Assembly: GCF_913060805.1 (NCBI RefSeq) | Contig: NZ_CAJXTC010000011.1 | Coordinates: 78,446 to 142,445, forward strand | Length of the DNA: 64,000 nucleotides | Source: an uncultured Draconibacterium sp. | GTDB lineage: Bacteria > Bacteroidota > Bacteroidia > Bacteroidales > Prolixibacteraceae | Reading direction: 5' to 3' | In this document: in pieces, positions 18,556 to 27,383 of the stretch | Numbering within the stretch: position 1 is the stretch's first letter | How the letters are laid out: every line of letters begins with the position of its first letter | The notes under the pieces: model-generated | Told to the model about the DNA's origin: nothing | The model's database searches: none | Seen by the model: the letters and a program-made list of their open reading frames with translations, nothing else | Program-made: the position numbers and the translations under genes

Positions 18556-19179
18556 ATGAGTAACATCGTTACCGACATACTCGCACCCAAAACCAATCTG
18601 CAGCTAAAAGTTGGGCTTTACTTTGGTAGTTACAATCCCATTCATATCGGGCATTTGGCCATTGCCAATTATATGGTTGAATATACCGATATCGACCAGC
18701 TTTGGTTTGTGGTGTCGCCGCAAAATCCGCTAAAAAAGAAAAACAATTTATTGGACGATTACCAACGTTTGGAACTGGTACATCGGGCTGTTGATGGCGA
18801 CGATCGCTTTCGGGCATCAAATATCGAATTCAGTTTGCCAAAACCCAGTTACACGGTTGATACGCTGGCTTATTTGAAAGATCAACATCCGAATTATCAT
18901 TTTAAAATTCTGATGGGATCGGATAATCTGGAGAACTTTCATAAGTGGAAAAACTACGAAACGATTCTTGAGGATTACGGAATAATTGTTTATCCGCGCC
19001 CTGGTTTCGATCCCGAAAAAGTTCAGGTGGAGAAAAACATTACAATTGCCAAAGATGCTCCGCTGATGGAAATATCATCGTCGTTTATCCGCAAAGCGCT
19101 AAAAGAGGGAAAAGATGTGCGTCATTTTCTTCCGCAAAAAAGCTGGGAATATCTCGAGGAAATGAATTTCTACCGATAA
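18556..19179 (+). CDS. nadD: Nicotinate-nucleotide adenylyltransferase
   Basis: This 207-residue nucleotidyltransferase makes deamido-NAD from nicotinate mononucleotide. It shows the nucleotide-binding GSYNPIHIGHLAIA (about 24-37), GSDNLENFHKW (about 117) and ISSSFIRKAL, equivalent to the ISSTxIR motif. About 20 residues precede the Rossmann fold. The stop codon abuts the end of the convergent PAS-LuxR gene with no spacer. Confidence 0.95.
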   Translation: MSNIVTDILAPKTNLQLKVGLYFGSYNPIHIGHLAIANYMVEYTDIDQLWFVVSPQNPLKKKNNLLDDYQRLELVHRAVDGDDRFRASNIEFSLPKPSYTVDTLAYLKDQHPNYHFKILMGSDNLENFHKWKNYETILEDYGIIVYPRPGFDPEKVQVEKNITIAKDAPLMEISSSFIRKALKEGKDVRHFLPQKSWEYLEEMNFYR

Positions 19180-19953
19180 CTAAATCACCCCTTCGCGAAC
19201 GCAACGCGCAATCAACTCAGTAGTGTTGTTGCAATCGGTTTTTTTTAGGATATTTTTTTTGTGGGTATTTATCGTGTGCGGCGAAATATTTAAAACTTCA
19301 GCTATTTCGGCAAATGTTTTTCCTTCGGCAATATTGGCTAGTATTTCTTTCTCTCGCGCAGTAAAAAGTGTATGATAGTTAAGTTCCTCCGGATGAAAAT
19401 CATCGTCGGTAGATAGGGAGTAGTAGGATGGAAGACCATCGCCAATAAACGAAATTTTATGATCCACAGCCATATTCAGGTAAGTCACATCGGTATGAAT
19501 TCCCAAAACTTGTTGCACTTTACCATCTTCCGAAACAGTAAGTGTTTTCGATTGCTGCAGAATGGTTTTATAATTTCCGTTGGCGTGTCGCAGCCGCAAC
19601 AAATACACCACTTTATATTTTAAAATATCTTCTGTTGCCAGGTGATTTAGAATGAAATCAACCGCTTTAGCTTCTTTTCTATGCATTTGTTTCAGGTCTT
19701 CAGGATGCACTAACTCAAACAGTGTGTCAAGACTCCATTCTTTGGTGCTTAACCCTAAAACGTCTTCAATGCGCGGATCGACATACTCCATTTCGAGCGT
19801 ATCGAAGTTCATGATGTAGTAATAGAAACTTCCGGCCGAAAACAAATTGGCCACTTGTTCAACGATGTTCAGGTATAACTCCGATTTTACCGGGCGCCCA
19901 ACTTTGTTAGGTTCCCAGGCTTTTTTTATTTTGTTTATACTCTTTTCGTCCAT
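19180..19953 (-). CDS. PAS-LuxR transcriptional regulator, paralog 1
   Basis: This 257-residue protein has a PAS-like sensor domain (about 30-165; FETLEMEYVD-type PAS strand, then LFELVHPEDLKQMHRKE) and a C-terminal LuxR/GerE helix-turn-helix (about 190-257; TAREKEILANIAEGKTFAEI, then NISPHTINTHKKNIL). It lacks a receiver domain, so it probably senses a ligand or partner through PAS. It is one of three adjacent paralogs and has its own promoter region with a 22-bp palindrome at 19999-20020. It converges on nadD. Confidence 0.9.
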   Translation of the reverse strand: MDEKSINKIKKAWEPNKVGRPVKSELYLNIVEQVANLFSAGSFYYYIMNFDTLEMEYVDPRIEDVLGLSTKEWSLDTLFELVHPEDLKQMHRKEAKAVDFILNHLATEDILKYKVVYLLRLRHANGNYKTILQQSKTLTVSEDGKVQQVLGIHTDVTYLNMAVDHKISFIGDGLPSYYSLSTDDDFHPEELNYHTLFTAREKEILANIAEGKTFAEIAEVLNISPHTINTHKKNILKKTDCNNTTELIARCVREGVI

Positions 19954-19998
19954 ACCAGAAACAAGTTCTCAAAAATTTCCAAACTACAATGTACGGAA

Positions 19999-20020
19999 AA
20001 ATACCCAATATTAGGTATTT
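19999..20020. promoter_or_regulatory. 22-bp palindromic site upstream of PAS-LuxR paralog 1
   Basis: Arms AAATACC and GGTATTT are separated by 8 bp. A related palindrome (17 of 22 positions identical) lies at 21821-21842 upstream of paralog 3. It is 45 bp from the start codon of paralog 1. Autoregulation by the LuxR-type product is a reasonable inference. Confidence 0.5.
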
Positions 20021-20111
20021 ACTTTTTGGCTTTCCTGCTATAACTTGCAGGAGCTTTAAAAAAAAGCAAAAAACAAGAACTTAAGACGTTCTCCGGTCAC
20101 ACGAAATTTAT

Positions 20112-20142
20112 AAAAGCAGGATTCCAGGCTCCTGCTTTTTTT
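20112..20142. terminator. Bidirectional intrinsic terminator
   Basis: AAAAGCAGGA and TCCTGCTTTT form a 10-bp stem with an 8-nt loop, flanked by T-runs in both directions. On the minus strand it ends the paralog 3-paralog 2 operon, 60 bp after the stop at 20202. On the plus strand it would end any transcript crossing 20020-20110. Confidence 0.75.
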
Positions 20143-20201
20143 ATGGCGCTCCTCCAGCAATTTCATAAAACTATTGACGAAAGAACACCCGTAAATACCT
20201 T

Positions 20202-20975
20202 TCAAATAATTCCGTTTCTAATACATTTGGCTATTAACTCGTTGAAGTTATGGCATTTTGATTTGCGCAAAATATTTTTTTTATGTGTGGCGATAGTATG
20301 GGGAGAAAGAAACAGTTTTTCCGCAATTTCGTTTGTGCTTTCACCAAACTCAACGCATTTTATAATTTCAAGTTCCCGCTCCGAAAAGTGATTCGCGAAA
20401 TTTTTGTCGCATAACAATTGCCTTTTGTCGGTGTTTAATGAAAACCACGATCGATCATTCCTGTTGATAAGTGATATTTTATGATCGACTGTTGCATTCA
20501 GATAACTGACATTGGTATGTACAAAAAGCGTTTCAAGAATCTTCCCATTTTCATCGACGCGTGTAGGCCGGGCTTGATGTAAAATGGTGATGTAATTACC
20601 GCGGGCATGTTTTAATCGGATTAGAAAGGCCACTTTATAGGACGAAATTGCTGATGCTGAAACTTCTTTTTGTAAAAAGGAAAGCGACATTTGTTCTTTG
20701 TTTTCCAGTCGTTCCAGGTCTTCGGGGTGTAGAATGTTTAAAAATTGGGTAGGAGTAAAATCCTTCTGTTCGTATCCCAAAACACGTTGAATCGAATTGC
20801 TAATAAAATGAAAGTTGGGTTGATTGTAAATTTGGGTGAAATAATAAAAAGTTCCGGCAGCAAACGGATGTGCAATGGAGTCGATTATTTTGTTAACTCT
20901 CGACTTCTTACTGATGTACTGAAAAACATTTTCATGTTCAAAATGCTTCCTGTTCTGTATTACCGGCTTAGTCAT
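20202..20975 (-). CDS. PAS-LuxR transcriptional regulator, paralog 2
   Basis: This 257-residue protein has the same layout as its neighbours: PAS-like domain (about 35-170; FHFISNSIQRVLGYEQKDFT, ILHPEDLERLENKE) and LuxR helix-turn-helix (SERELEIIKCVEFGESTNEI, then LSPHTIATHKKNIL). It starts 10 bp after paralog 3 and is probably cotranscribed with it. It is the most divergent of the three, and the part before the PAS domain differs in sequence. Confidence 0.9.
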   Translation of the reverse strand: MTKPVIQNRKHFEHENVFQYISKKSRVNKIIDSIAHPFAAGTFYYFTQIYNQPNFHFISNSIQRVLGYEQKDFTPTQFLNILHPEDLERLENKEQMSLSFLQKEVSASAISSYKVAFLIRLKHARGNYITILHQARPTRVDENGKILETLFVHTNVSYLNATVDHKISLINRNDRSWFSLNTDKRQLLCDKNFANHFSERELEIIKCVEFGESTNEIAEKLFLSPHTIATHKKNILRKSKCHNFNELIAKCIRNGII

Positions 20976-20985
20976 TTTCCATAAA

Positions 20986-21762
20986 TTAGATTATTCCGGC
21001 ACGAATACATTTGGCAATTAGCTCTGTTATTGTTGCGGAATGTGATTTGTTTAAAATGTTTCGTTTGTGCGTGTTAATGGTATGAGGTGAAACGCCAAGG
21101 GATTCAGCCAGTTGTTTGTAGTTTTTCCCTTCGGCCAGTTCTTTCAGAATCTGTTTTTCTTTTGGCGTGAACAGGAGACCAAAACTATCTTGTAATAATT
21201 CCATCGAAATATCGGGAATTACAGAATAGTAAGATGGCCGGGTATTACTAATGAATGATATTTTATGATCGAAAGGAATAGGCAAATGACTAATGTCGGT
21301 ATGAACACCAATCACCTGTTGCACCTTCCCGTCGATGGAAACATTAACCGTTTGCGCCTGATGTAAAATTGTTTTATACAATCCGCTGGTGTGTTTTAAA
21401 CGCATTAAATAAACAACTTTATAAAGGGGTAATTCCTCAACCGATATCTTATTGAATAGAAAATCTACTGCTTCCTGTTCTTTTGTGTGCATAACTGCCA
21501 GATCCTCGGGGTGCATACTACTGAAAAGTGTATCAAGCGAAAATTCGTTAGCCTCAATTCCCAGAACGTTTTTTATCGATGGGTCAACATATTCCATCTC
21601 CAGCGTTTCAAAATTCAATAGATAATAATAGAAAGTTCCTGCAGCAAATGTCGATGAAATTTGCTCAACAATTTCAAGTGCCATTTTCTTCTTCGAAGGC
21701 TGTTGAATTGTATTTCCTTCCTCCCAAACACTTAAAATATTAGCTACATGTTCGTTTTGCAT
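20986..21762 (-). CDS. PAS-LuxR transcriptional regulator, paralog 3
   Basis: This 258-residue protein is closest to paralog 1: FETLEMEYVDPSIKNVLGIE and SSMHPEDLAVMHTKE in the PAS region, then TPKEKQILKELAEGKNYKQL and VSPHTINTHKRNIL in the LuxR domain. It is the first gene of a two-gene operon with paralog 2 and is divergent from the large tailspike-like gene, from which it is separated by 149 bp that contain the second palindrome. The divergent arrangement suggests it may control that gene. Confidence 0.9.
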   Translation of the reverse strand: MQNEHVANILSVWEEGNTIQQPSKKKMALEIVEQISSTFAAGTFYYYLLNFETLEMEYVDPSIKNVLGIEANEFSLDTLFSSMHPEDLAVMHTKEQEAVDFLFNKISVEELPLYKVVYLMRLKHTSGLYKTILHQAQTVNVSIDGKVQQVIGVHTDISHLPIPFDHKISFISNTRPSYYSVIPDISMELLQDSFGLLFTPKEKQILKELAEGKNYKQLAESLGVSPHTINTHKRNILNKSHSATITELIAKCIRAGII

Positions 21763-21820
21763 AAGGTAGGTGTAGTTTGATGAAACTGTAATTTAAACAA
21801 CAGTAATTTAGAATGGTTCA

Positions 21821-21842
21821 AAATACACCAAATTGAGTATTT
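21821..21842. promoter_or_regulatory. 22-bp palindromic site between paralog 3 and the tailspike-like gene
   Basis: Arms AAATAC and GTATTT flank a CAAATT core. It matches the site at 19999-20020 at 17 of 22 positions. It is 58 bp from the paralog 3 start codon and 69 bp from the divergent start, so it could control either gene. Confidence 0.5.
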
Positions 21843-21911
21843 CGCTGATAACTTGTGCTTTGTAACTTGAAAGGGATAAAAGATAAGGTTTAATCTGAAT
21901 TTACTAATGTT

Positions 21912-24900
21912 ATGAAAAAACATCTACTCTTCACTTTTTTTCTGATGGTGTCGGTATGGGCATTTGGACAGAAACTCCCTTTCCAGGGAAAAATAATAGA
22001 ATCGGGGTTTCCGGTAAACGACACCCGCACTTTTGTTTTTGAAATTGCGTCGGTTGGCTGGAGCGAATCACATGCCGACGTGACAATTACTGATGGTTTG
22101 TACTTTGTAGTATTGGGTAGTATAAATCCGCTGCCCGACAGTTTGTTTTACGGTGTAACCGAACAAAGTATGGCCATTTCAGTCGGCGGAGTTGCTTTAT
22201 CGCCGGTTACATTGTTTAAACCACTCTCGGCGCCTTTTGAAGGAGGAGAGCTGGTGGTGCATAACGATGAAGGAACGGTAGTTGGTGAAATGAAAGCACT
22301 CTCTTTAGGTGACAACAAAAATGGCGAAGTTAATGTATACGGAACTAATGGATCCAAGAATATTACTTTGGGGGCCATTTCGCATTGGCAAACACCCGGT
22401 AATGATTTTGGATGGATGTACCTATCTAATGACGAAGGAGAGGGGAAGGTTACTCTTGGAGTTACTCCATATCATGGAGTGCATGGAAGTGGGGAGTTCA
22501 CATTAAGAGGCGAAACTGATGGGGTTCTTGCTGCCGGTTACAACAGTTATAATAATGTTTCCAATTACCCGTTTCTGAATTTTCAAACTAAAATGGGGAT
22601 TGAAAACATTCACGCATCAATAAAGGTCTCAGTTCAGGATACAGTAGAATATGGTGAATTGAGTTTGACTTCAAGCAATAATGAAGAAATGTATTTAAGT
22701 CCAAACAAACTTACTACAAAAAAGAACGGAACCGAGTTAGTTTCATTGAGTACGCAAGACTGGGGAGGTCAGGGAGAATCCGGTTTCATCGGCGTGAATG
22801 GCCCCAGCGGAATGCCAAACATCGAAATGACATCGAAAAGTTGGGAAAATGCTGAATTGCCCTGGTTAAAAATGGTTGGAACGAGCTGGAATGATATTGT
22901 TCAGATTTCAGCTTCAAACGACTCTACTGAATCCGGCTACATGAACCTTTTTTCTGTAGATAACAAGGAAGCAAGTTTTTATGCAAGTGGAATCCGCTTC
23001 AATACAACCGGAGATAACGGAAGTGAACTGGTGTCTGTTAATATTGAAAACCGTGACGATAGCGGTTATGCGGGATATTTTAACCTAAACGGGCCTAATT
23101 CCGGGAATATTGGAATGGGAAGCCGGCATTGGGAAGGGAAAGCCGATTTACCCTTAATAAATCTTTATGGTGAGAATTACTTCCATGGTATGGAAATATC
23201 AATTGTTCCTGATGGAAACGGAGATCAATACGGTTTCATAAATCTTTTGTCTGAAAATGGTAAATCACTTCATCTATATCCGGAAGGATTAGGTATTGAA
23301 GGTGTTGGGATGAATACCCAGAATAATGGAGCTGATAATTTTGGCTATTTATTCACTCGTGGGCCAAATACAACCAATTTTGAAACCGGAGGCGATTGGA
23401 ACAACCCGGATCGGGCCTATTTGAATTTAAACGGGGCCACTGATGAGAACCGATTTCATGTGGGTGTTTATGAAGATGGCCAACAAAATGAATTTGGGTC
23501 AGTTGATATCTCTGGCAGTAATCAGCAATTAACTTCAATTCAACCCAATATAATTAGTTTGAATCGCACTGGTGATAATTGGCGTGAGTTTGCAAATATG
23601 AATATGTGGGCAAATCCCGATACGGGAACCGGAATGCACGGAACAATCACATTAAATGGCCCGGAATCTTTAAATTTTCGTATTCGAAGCAGAGATTGGG
23701 AAAACGCCAATCTTCCGCAACTGGCTCTTTATGGTGAAAATGATTTCGAAGCCATGGAACTTTCTGTACTTCCGGATGGAAATGGAGATCAGTATGGTTT
23801 CATAAACCTTATATCTGAAAATGGCAAATCACTTCATTTAAGCCCTGAAGGTTTTGGAATAGATAAAGTTAGCTTGAACACCGTTAACGAAAATGGTGGC
23901 TCAAGTGGTCAAATATTTTTACACGGCACTAATTCTCCAAATATTCAAATAGGAGGTCAACCGTGGCATAATAATGATCTGGGATTTTTTACTGTCTTTA
24001 CGGATAAACCGGATGGAAATGGATGGTATTACGGGGCGGCAAATATTTCAGCAAGTACTGACGGAACTGATTCCTGGGGATCAATGAGTTTGAATAATAA
24101 TGATATGCAAAGAATTACTCTTGATGGGCAATCCGGAAGTATTCATGGAATTGCTCAGGATGGGAGACGTGCTATTTTGGCTCCTGATGAAATTTTAGTG
24201 ACAAGAGCTGACTGGTCGGCAGTTGCTTCATTAAGAAACGCAGGAGATTATGGTGAAATGCAACTAAATGGTCCTAATTCAAATAATGTTATAATTGGTG
24301 GTCAGGGTAATCCCGACCGACCATATTTTTATATGCGTGGTGAAAATGATTTTCATGCTGTTGAAGTCAGTGTTATTGATGACGGTGCAGGGAACCAGCT
24401 TGGTTCACTTAACTTGATGTCGGGAGATGGAACACGTGCCAGTTATGATCCTACGGGCCTTTGGATGGATAAGGCAAGAATAGATAATGGTGCTTATGGA
24501 TACATGGAACTTTCGGGGCCTAATACATCGAACCTACAACTTGGAGCAAGAGGAGATAACGCGGATTTGCCAAGAATAGATATGACAGGAACAGATCCGA
24601 ATTACTCGATTGTTTCAATTTCTGCCAACCCCGGAGATGAGTCTGGTTACGTTTATGTGGCGGGAAATAACGAAAGCTATTGGACGAACTATGCAGCGGA
24701 TGGAATTCATAGTTCAGAACCTTTGCAAATCCATAATAGTGCTGTCATATATGGAGTTCTCACGATAAACGGCGACACACTTTATGCCGGTGTTTCCGAC
24801 CGAAGATATAAAAAGAACATCCAGTCACTCGGAAATGATATTTTGGGAAAAGTGGAACAGGTACGAGGCGTTTCTTACGATTGGCGCAAAGATGAATTCC

Positions 24901-25241
24901 CTGAAAAGCATTTTACCACTGCGAAACAAATTGGTGTAATTGCACAAGAATTGGAAGCACAGTTTCCGGAGTTGGTAAAAACAAATGCCGAAGGATATAA
25001 ATCGGTTAATTACGACGGTTTGTCTGCAGTTCTTATTGAGGCGGTAAAAGAATTAAATGCGAAAGTAGAAAGGCTGGAGTCAGAAAACTCTCAACTAAAA
25101 GCAGAGCTTTCAGCATCGGCGGCCAATGCCACGGAGATTGAAACCTTGAAAGCACAAATGAAAACCGTGCTTAAAGCTGTTCAGGAGGCTTCGGTTTTGC
25201 CTGTCGACGAAGAATTAACTTCAACATCCGGTTTAAAATAA
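21912..25241 (+). CDS. Large secreted repeat protein with C-terminal S74 intramolecular chaperone
   Basis: This 1109-residue protein has a signal peptide (residues 1-20, ending FGQ), then roughly seven degenerate repeats of 80-110 residues. Each has a GPN-type turn, an LP-x-x-LYGEN-like strand and a DGNG...G-x-NL-x-S-x-NG strand pair; two repeats share GDQYGFINL and ENGKSLHL almost exactly. Residues 962-1045 form a peptidase_S74 domain (SDRRYKKNI with the Ser-Asp cleavage motif, IGVIAQELEAQFPELV, VNYDGLSAVLIEAVKEL), followed by a coiled coil (about 1046-1095). This is the layout of trimeric phage tailspikes, but no other phage gene is near. It probably forms a cell-surface or secreted trimeric fibre. 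Confidence 0.85.
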   Translation: MKKHLLFTFFLMVSVWAFGQKLPFQGKIIESGFPVNDTRTFVFEIASVGWSESHADVTITDGLYFVVLGSINPLPDSLFYGVTEQSMAISVGGVALSPVTLFKPLSAPFEGGELVVHNDEGTVVGEMKALSLGDNKNGEVNVYGTNGSKNITLGAISHWQTPGNDFGWMYLSNDEGEGKVTLGVTPYHGVHGSGEFTLRGETDGVLAAGYNSYNNVSNYPFLNFQTKMGIENIHASIKVSVQDTVEYGELSLTSSNNEEMYLSPNKLTTKKNGTELVSLSTQDWGGQGESGFIGVNGPSGMPNIEMTSKSWENAELPWLKMVGTSWNDIVQISASNDSTESGYMNLFSVDNKEASFYASGIRFNTTGDNGSELVSVNIENRDDSGYAGYFNLNGPNSGNIGMGSRHWEGKADLPLINLYGENYFHGMEISIVPDGNGDQYGFINLLSENGKSLHLYPEGLGIEGVGMNTQNNGADNFGYLFTRGPNTTNFETGGDWNNPDRAYLNLNGATDENRFHVGVYEDGQQNEFGSVDISGSNQQLTSIQPNIISLNRTGDNWREFANMNMWANPDTGTGMHGTITLNGPESLNFRIRSRDWENANLPQLALYGENDFEAMELSVLPDGNGDQYGFINLISENGKSLHLSPEGFGIDKVSLNTVNENGGSSGQIFLHGTNSPNIQIGGQPWHNNDLGFFTVFTDKPDGNGWYYGAANISASTDGTDSWGSMSLNNNDMQRITLDGQSGSIHGIAQDGRRAILAPDEILVTRADWSAVASLRNAGDYGEMQLNGPNSNNVIIGGQGNPDRPYFYMRGENDFHAVEVSVIDDGAGNQLGSLNLMSGDGTRASYDPTGLWMDKARIDNGAYGYMELSGPNTSNLQLGARGDNADLPRIDMTGTDPNYSIVSISANPGDESGYVYVAGNNESYWTNYAADGIHSSEPLQIHNSAVIYGVLTINGDTLYAGVSDRRYKKNIQSLGNDILGKVEQVRGVSYDWRKDEFPEKHFTTAKQIGVIAQELEAQFPELVKTNAEGYKSVNYDGLSAVLIEAVKELNAKVERLESENSQLKAELSASAANATEIETLKAQMKTVLKAVQEASVLPVDEELTSTSGLK

Positions 25242-25274
25242 GCACTCATGGTTTTACAAGAACTACATAAAATC

Positions 25275-27320
25275 ATGAAGCCATTTCTTCGGCGACACTT
25301 AAAGTTGTTGCTGATTGTAATGGCGGTTTGTGCTTTGCCAATTCTTTCGGCGGCGCAAACAGAGCAGAACCAGGATGCCACTTCCAACGGAGCAGGTGTG
25401 GTAAGTGGCGGAAACTACACCGGCTATTTTTCGGCCGGGCAAATTGCAACATACATGTACGCCAACGGAACGCAAATTGCCACACAAGGAATTATTCTGA
25501 ACGAAATTAGTGGCAACGTAGAATTTACTTTTGAGTTGAACGGAAATTTGAATGAGAATCCTGATGCGGTGGCGGGGCAGTTGGTGATGAAATCGGCCGC
25601 TGCCGAGCTGGCCGGAACACCGCTGGCCGGAGCCACAGTATATCTGATTCTTGCCAGCGATAGCTCTGTTTTTGCATCTACACAAACCGATGAAAACGGA
25701 TTTTACCAGTTTACAAGTGTGCCATACAAAGATTTCTTTTTTACGGTAAATACACCTGTTGTTCCTGCAAATCCGGTAGTTTTGGAGCTGGAGCAAAGTA
25801 CAGTATTTGTAAAAGAAGTGGAGATTTTTGGCGAAGTCGGAACTGACGGAATTGAAGCGAATGTTGCACTTACTCCTCAACTTACAACCGGAGGCGATGA
25901 ACAGGAATATGCCACCTGGTATCTTGATTCGGATGGTGATGGATATGGCGATCCGAATTTCACGGTGAAGTTGAATTTGAATGCAGAACAAACCGGATAT
26001 GTACAAAACAACCTCGATTGTGATGATAAGGATGACGGTATAAATCCGGATGCTATTGATGCTCCCGGTACAGGAATTGACGCCAATTGCGACGGCCTGT
26101 TTACCTGGTATCGCGATACTGATCTCGATGGTTTTGGAAGCGAGATGCTTGACAGCTCTCTTTACGATTATCCAATGGCAGGTCAATCTGAAAATAATCT
26201 CGATTGTGATGATAATGAACCGTTTATTAATCCGGATGCAATTGATGAACCGGGTAGCGGAATCGATGCCAATTGCGACGGTATAATTTTAGAGTGCACG
26301 GGCATTTCTGAAGTGCTATTTGAAGCGCCTTACGATCCTGTTCAGGTTGGATACGAAACAAGTATTCTGGCCAGTTATTCGGGAGATACTCCTTATTCGG
26401 CCTCATGGAATTGGGGAGATGGAAGCTCAAGCGATGGAACTATAAGTGAAGATTCGGTATCCGGCTCGCACGTATACGATTCTGCAGGAGTTTATATACT
26501 ACACTTAACGTTGACTGACAGTTGTGAAAGGGTAACAACACACGAATATAAGTATGTCGTGATTTACGATCCGGCAGGAGGTTTTGTCACAGGTAACGGA
26601 ATTATTTATTCTCCTGCCGGAGCGTCTCCAATTTTTCCTGATGCCGAGGGTTATGCCAGTTTCGGATTTGTTTCGAAATACGATAAGAAGAAGGGAATAC
26701 CAAAAGGAAATACTGAATTTCAGTTTGATGCCGGCAATCTTGACTTTGTGAGTACTGATTACGATTGGCTGGTGGTTTCCGGCTCGAAAGCAAAATTCAA
26801 GGGACGTGGTAGTATAAACGGAGATCCCGGCTATCAGTTTATGGTTTCGGCTATTGATGGTGACCTGAAACAAAAAGGAGATCCCGATATTTTCCGCATT
26901 AAAATTTGGGTTGAAGAAACTCAGGAAGTGATTTACGACAACGAAATGGGAGTGTCGGTTGATCAGGATCCGACCAGCCAGGTAAGCGAAGGATCGATTG
27001 TGGTTCACGATCCAAAAGTTGGTAAAAAGTCGGCAGTTACCGGCACCGAAAACCTGATGGATGGAGTGGGTGAATTATCGGTAACAGCTTTTCCAAATCC
27101 GACCAAAGGAAAAGTAATGCTCGATATTTCAGCCGACAGCGATGAATTAATTAAAGTGCTGGTGGTGAACATTACCGGTCAGGAGATTCTCCGAAAAGAA
27201 GTTCTCAATACACGATTAGTTGAGATCGATCTGTCCGGGAACACGGCTGGCGTTTACTACATCCGAACCGAAATAAGAGATGAGGTTTTTACGAATAAAC
27301 TTATTCTCCAACACCGTTAG
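25275..27320 (+). CDS. T9SS-sorted multidomain protein with MopE-type repeats and a PKD domain
   Basis: From the ATG at 25275 this is 681 residues; a start at 25248 would add nine before the signal peptide, which makes it less likely. The order (numbered from 25248) is: signal peptide ending SAAQ (37), an SdrD/carboxypeptidase-regulatory-like beta domain (about 115-170), two MopE-like metal-binding repeats (DSDGDGYGD, NNLDCDD, DANCDG; 227-345), a PKD domain (about 365-440), a post-PKD beta domain (445-570) and a type IX secretion sorting domain (from about 610; FPNPTKGKV, AGVYYI). It follows the tailspike-like gene closely and is likely cotranscribed. It should be exported to the cell surface. 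Confidence 0.87.
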   Translation: MKPFLRRHLKLLLIVMAVCALPILSAAQTEQNQDATSNGAGVVSGGNYTGYFSAGQIATYMYANGTQIATQGIILNEISGNVEFTFELNGNLNENPDAVAGQLVMKSAAAELAGTPLAGATVYLILASDSSVFASTQTDENGFYQFTSVPYKDFFFTVNTPVVPANPVVLELEQSTVFVKEVEIFGEVGTDGIEANVALTPQLTTGGDEQEYATWYLDSDGDGYGDPNFTVKLNLNAEQTGYVQNNLDCDDKDDGINPDAIDAPGTGIDANCDGLFTWYRDTDLDGFGSEMLDSSLYDYPMAGQSENNLDCDDNEPFINPDAIDEPGSGIDANCDGIILECTGISEVLFEAPYDPVQVGYETSILASYSGDTPYSASWNWGDGSSSDGTISEDSVSGSHVYDSAGVYILHLTLTDSCERVTTHEYKYVVIYDPAGGFVTGNGIIYSPAGASPIFPDAEGYASFGFVSKYDKKKGIPKGNTEFQFDAGNLDFVSTDYDWLVVSGSKAKFKGRGSINGDPGYQFMVSAIDGDLKQKGDPDIFRIKIWVEETQEVIYDNEMGVSVDQDPTSQVSEGSIVVHDPKVGKKSAVTGTENLMDGVGELSVTAFPNPTKGKVMLDISADSDELIKVLVVNITGQEILRKEVLNTRLVEIDLSGNTAGVYYIRTEIRDEVFTNKLILQHR

Positions 27321-27332
27321 AGAGTAGATTTG

Positions 27333-27366
27333 AAAGGCAGGTAACTTCGGTTCCTGCCTTTTTTTA
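27333..27366 (+). terminator. Intrinsic terminator after the T9SS protein gene
   Basis: GGCAGG (27336-27341) and CCTGCC (27353-27358) form a stem followed by seven T residues. It ends the tailspike-T9SS transcription unit. Confidence 0.88.
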
Positions 27367-27383
27367 TTCGTTAAGTAGTCTGT

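Noticed and set aside
21912..25241. Prophage suggested by the S74 tailspike-like gene
   Set aside because: No capsid, terminase, portal, integrase or lysis genes are nearby; the protein has a bacterial signal peptide and a T9SS neighbour.
25299..26186. A 295-codon minus-strand frame inside the T9SS protein gene
   Set aside because: The plus-strand product has a signal peptide and recognised domains; the antisense frame is rich in Ile, Cys and Ser from MopE-repeat codon bias.
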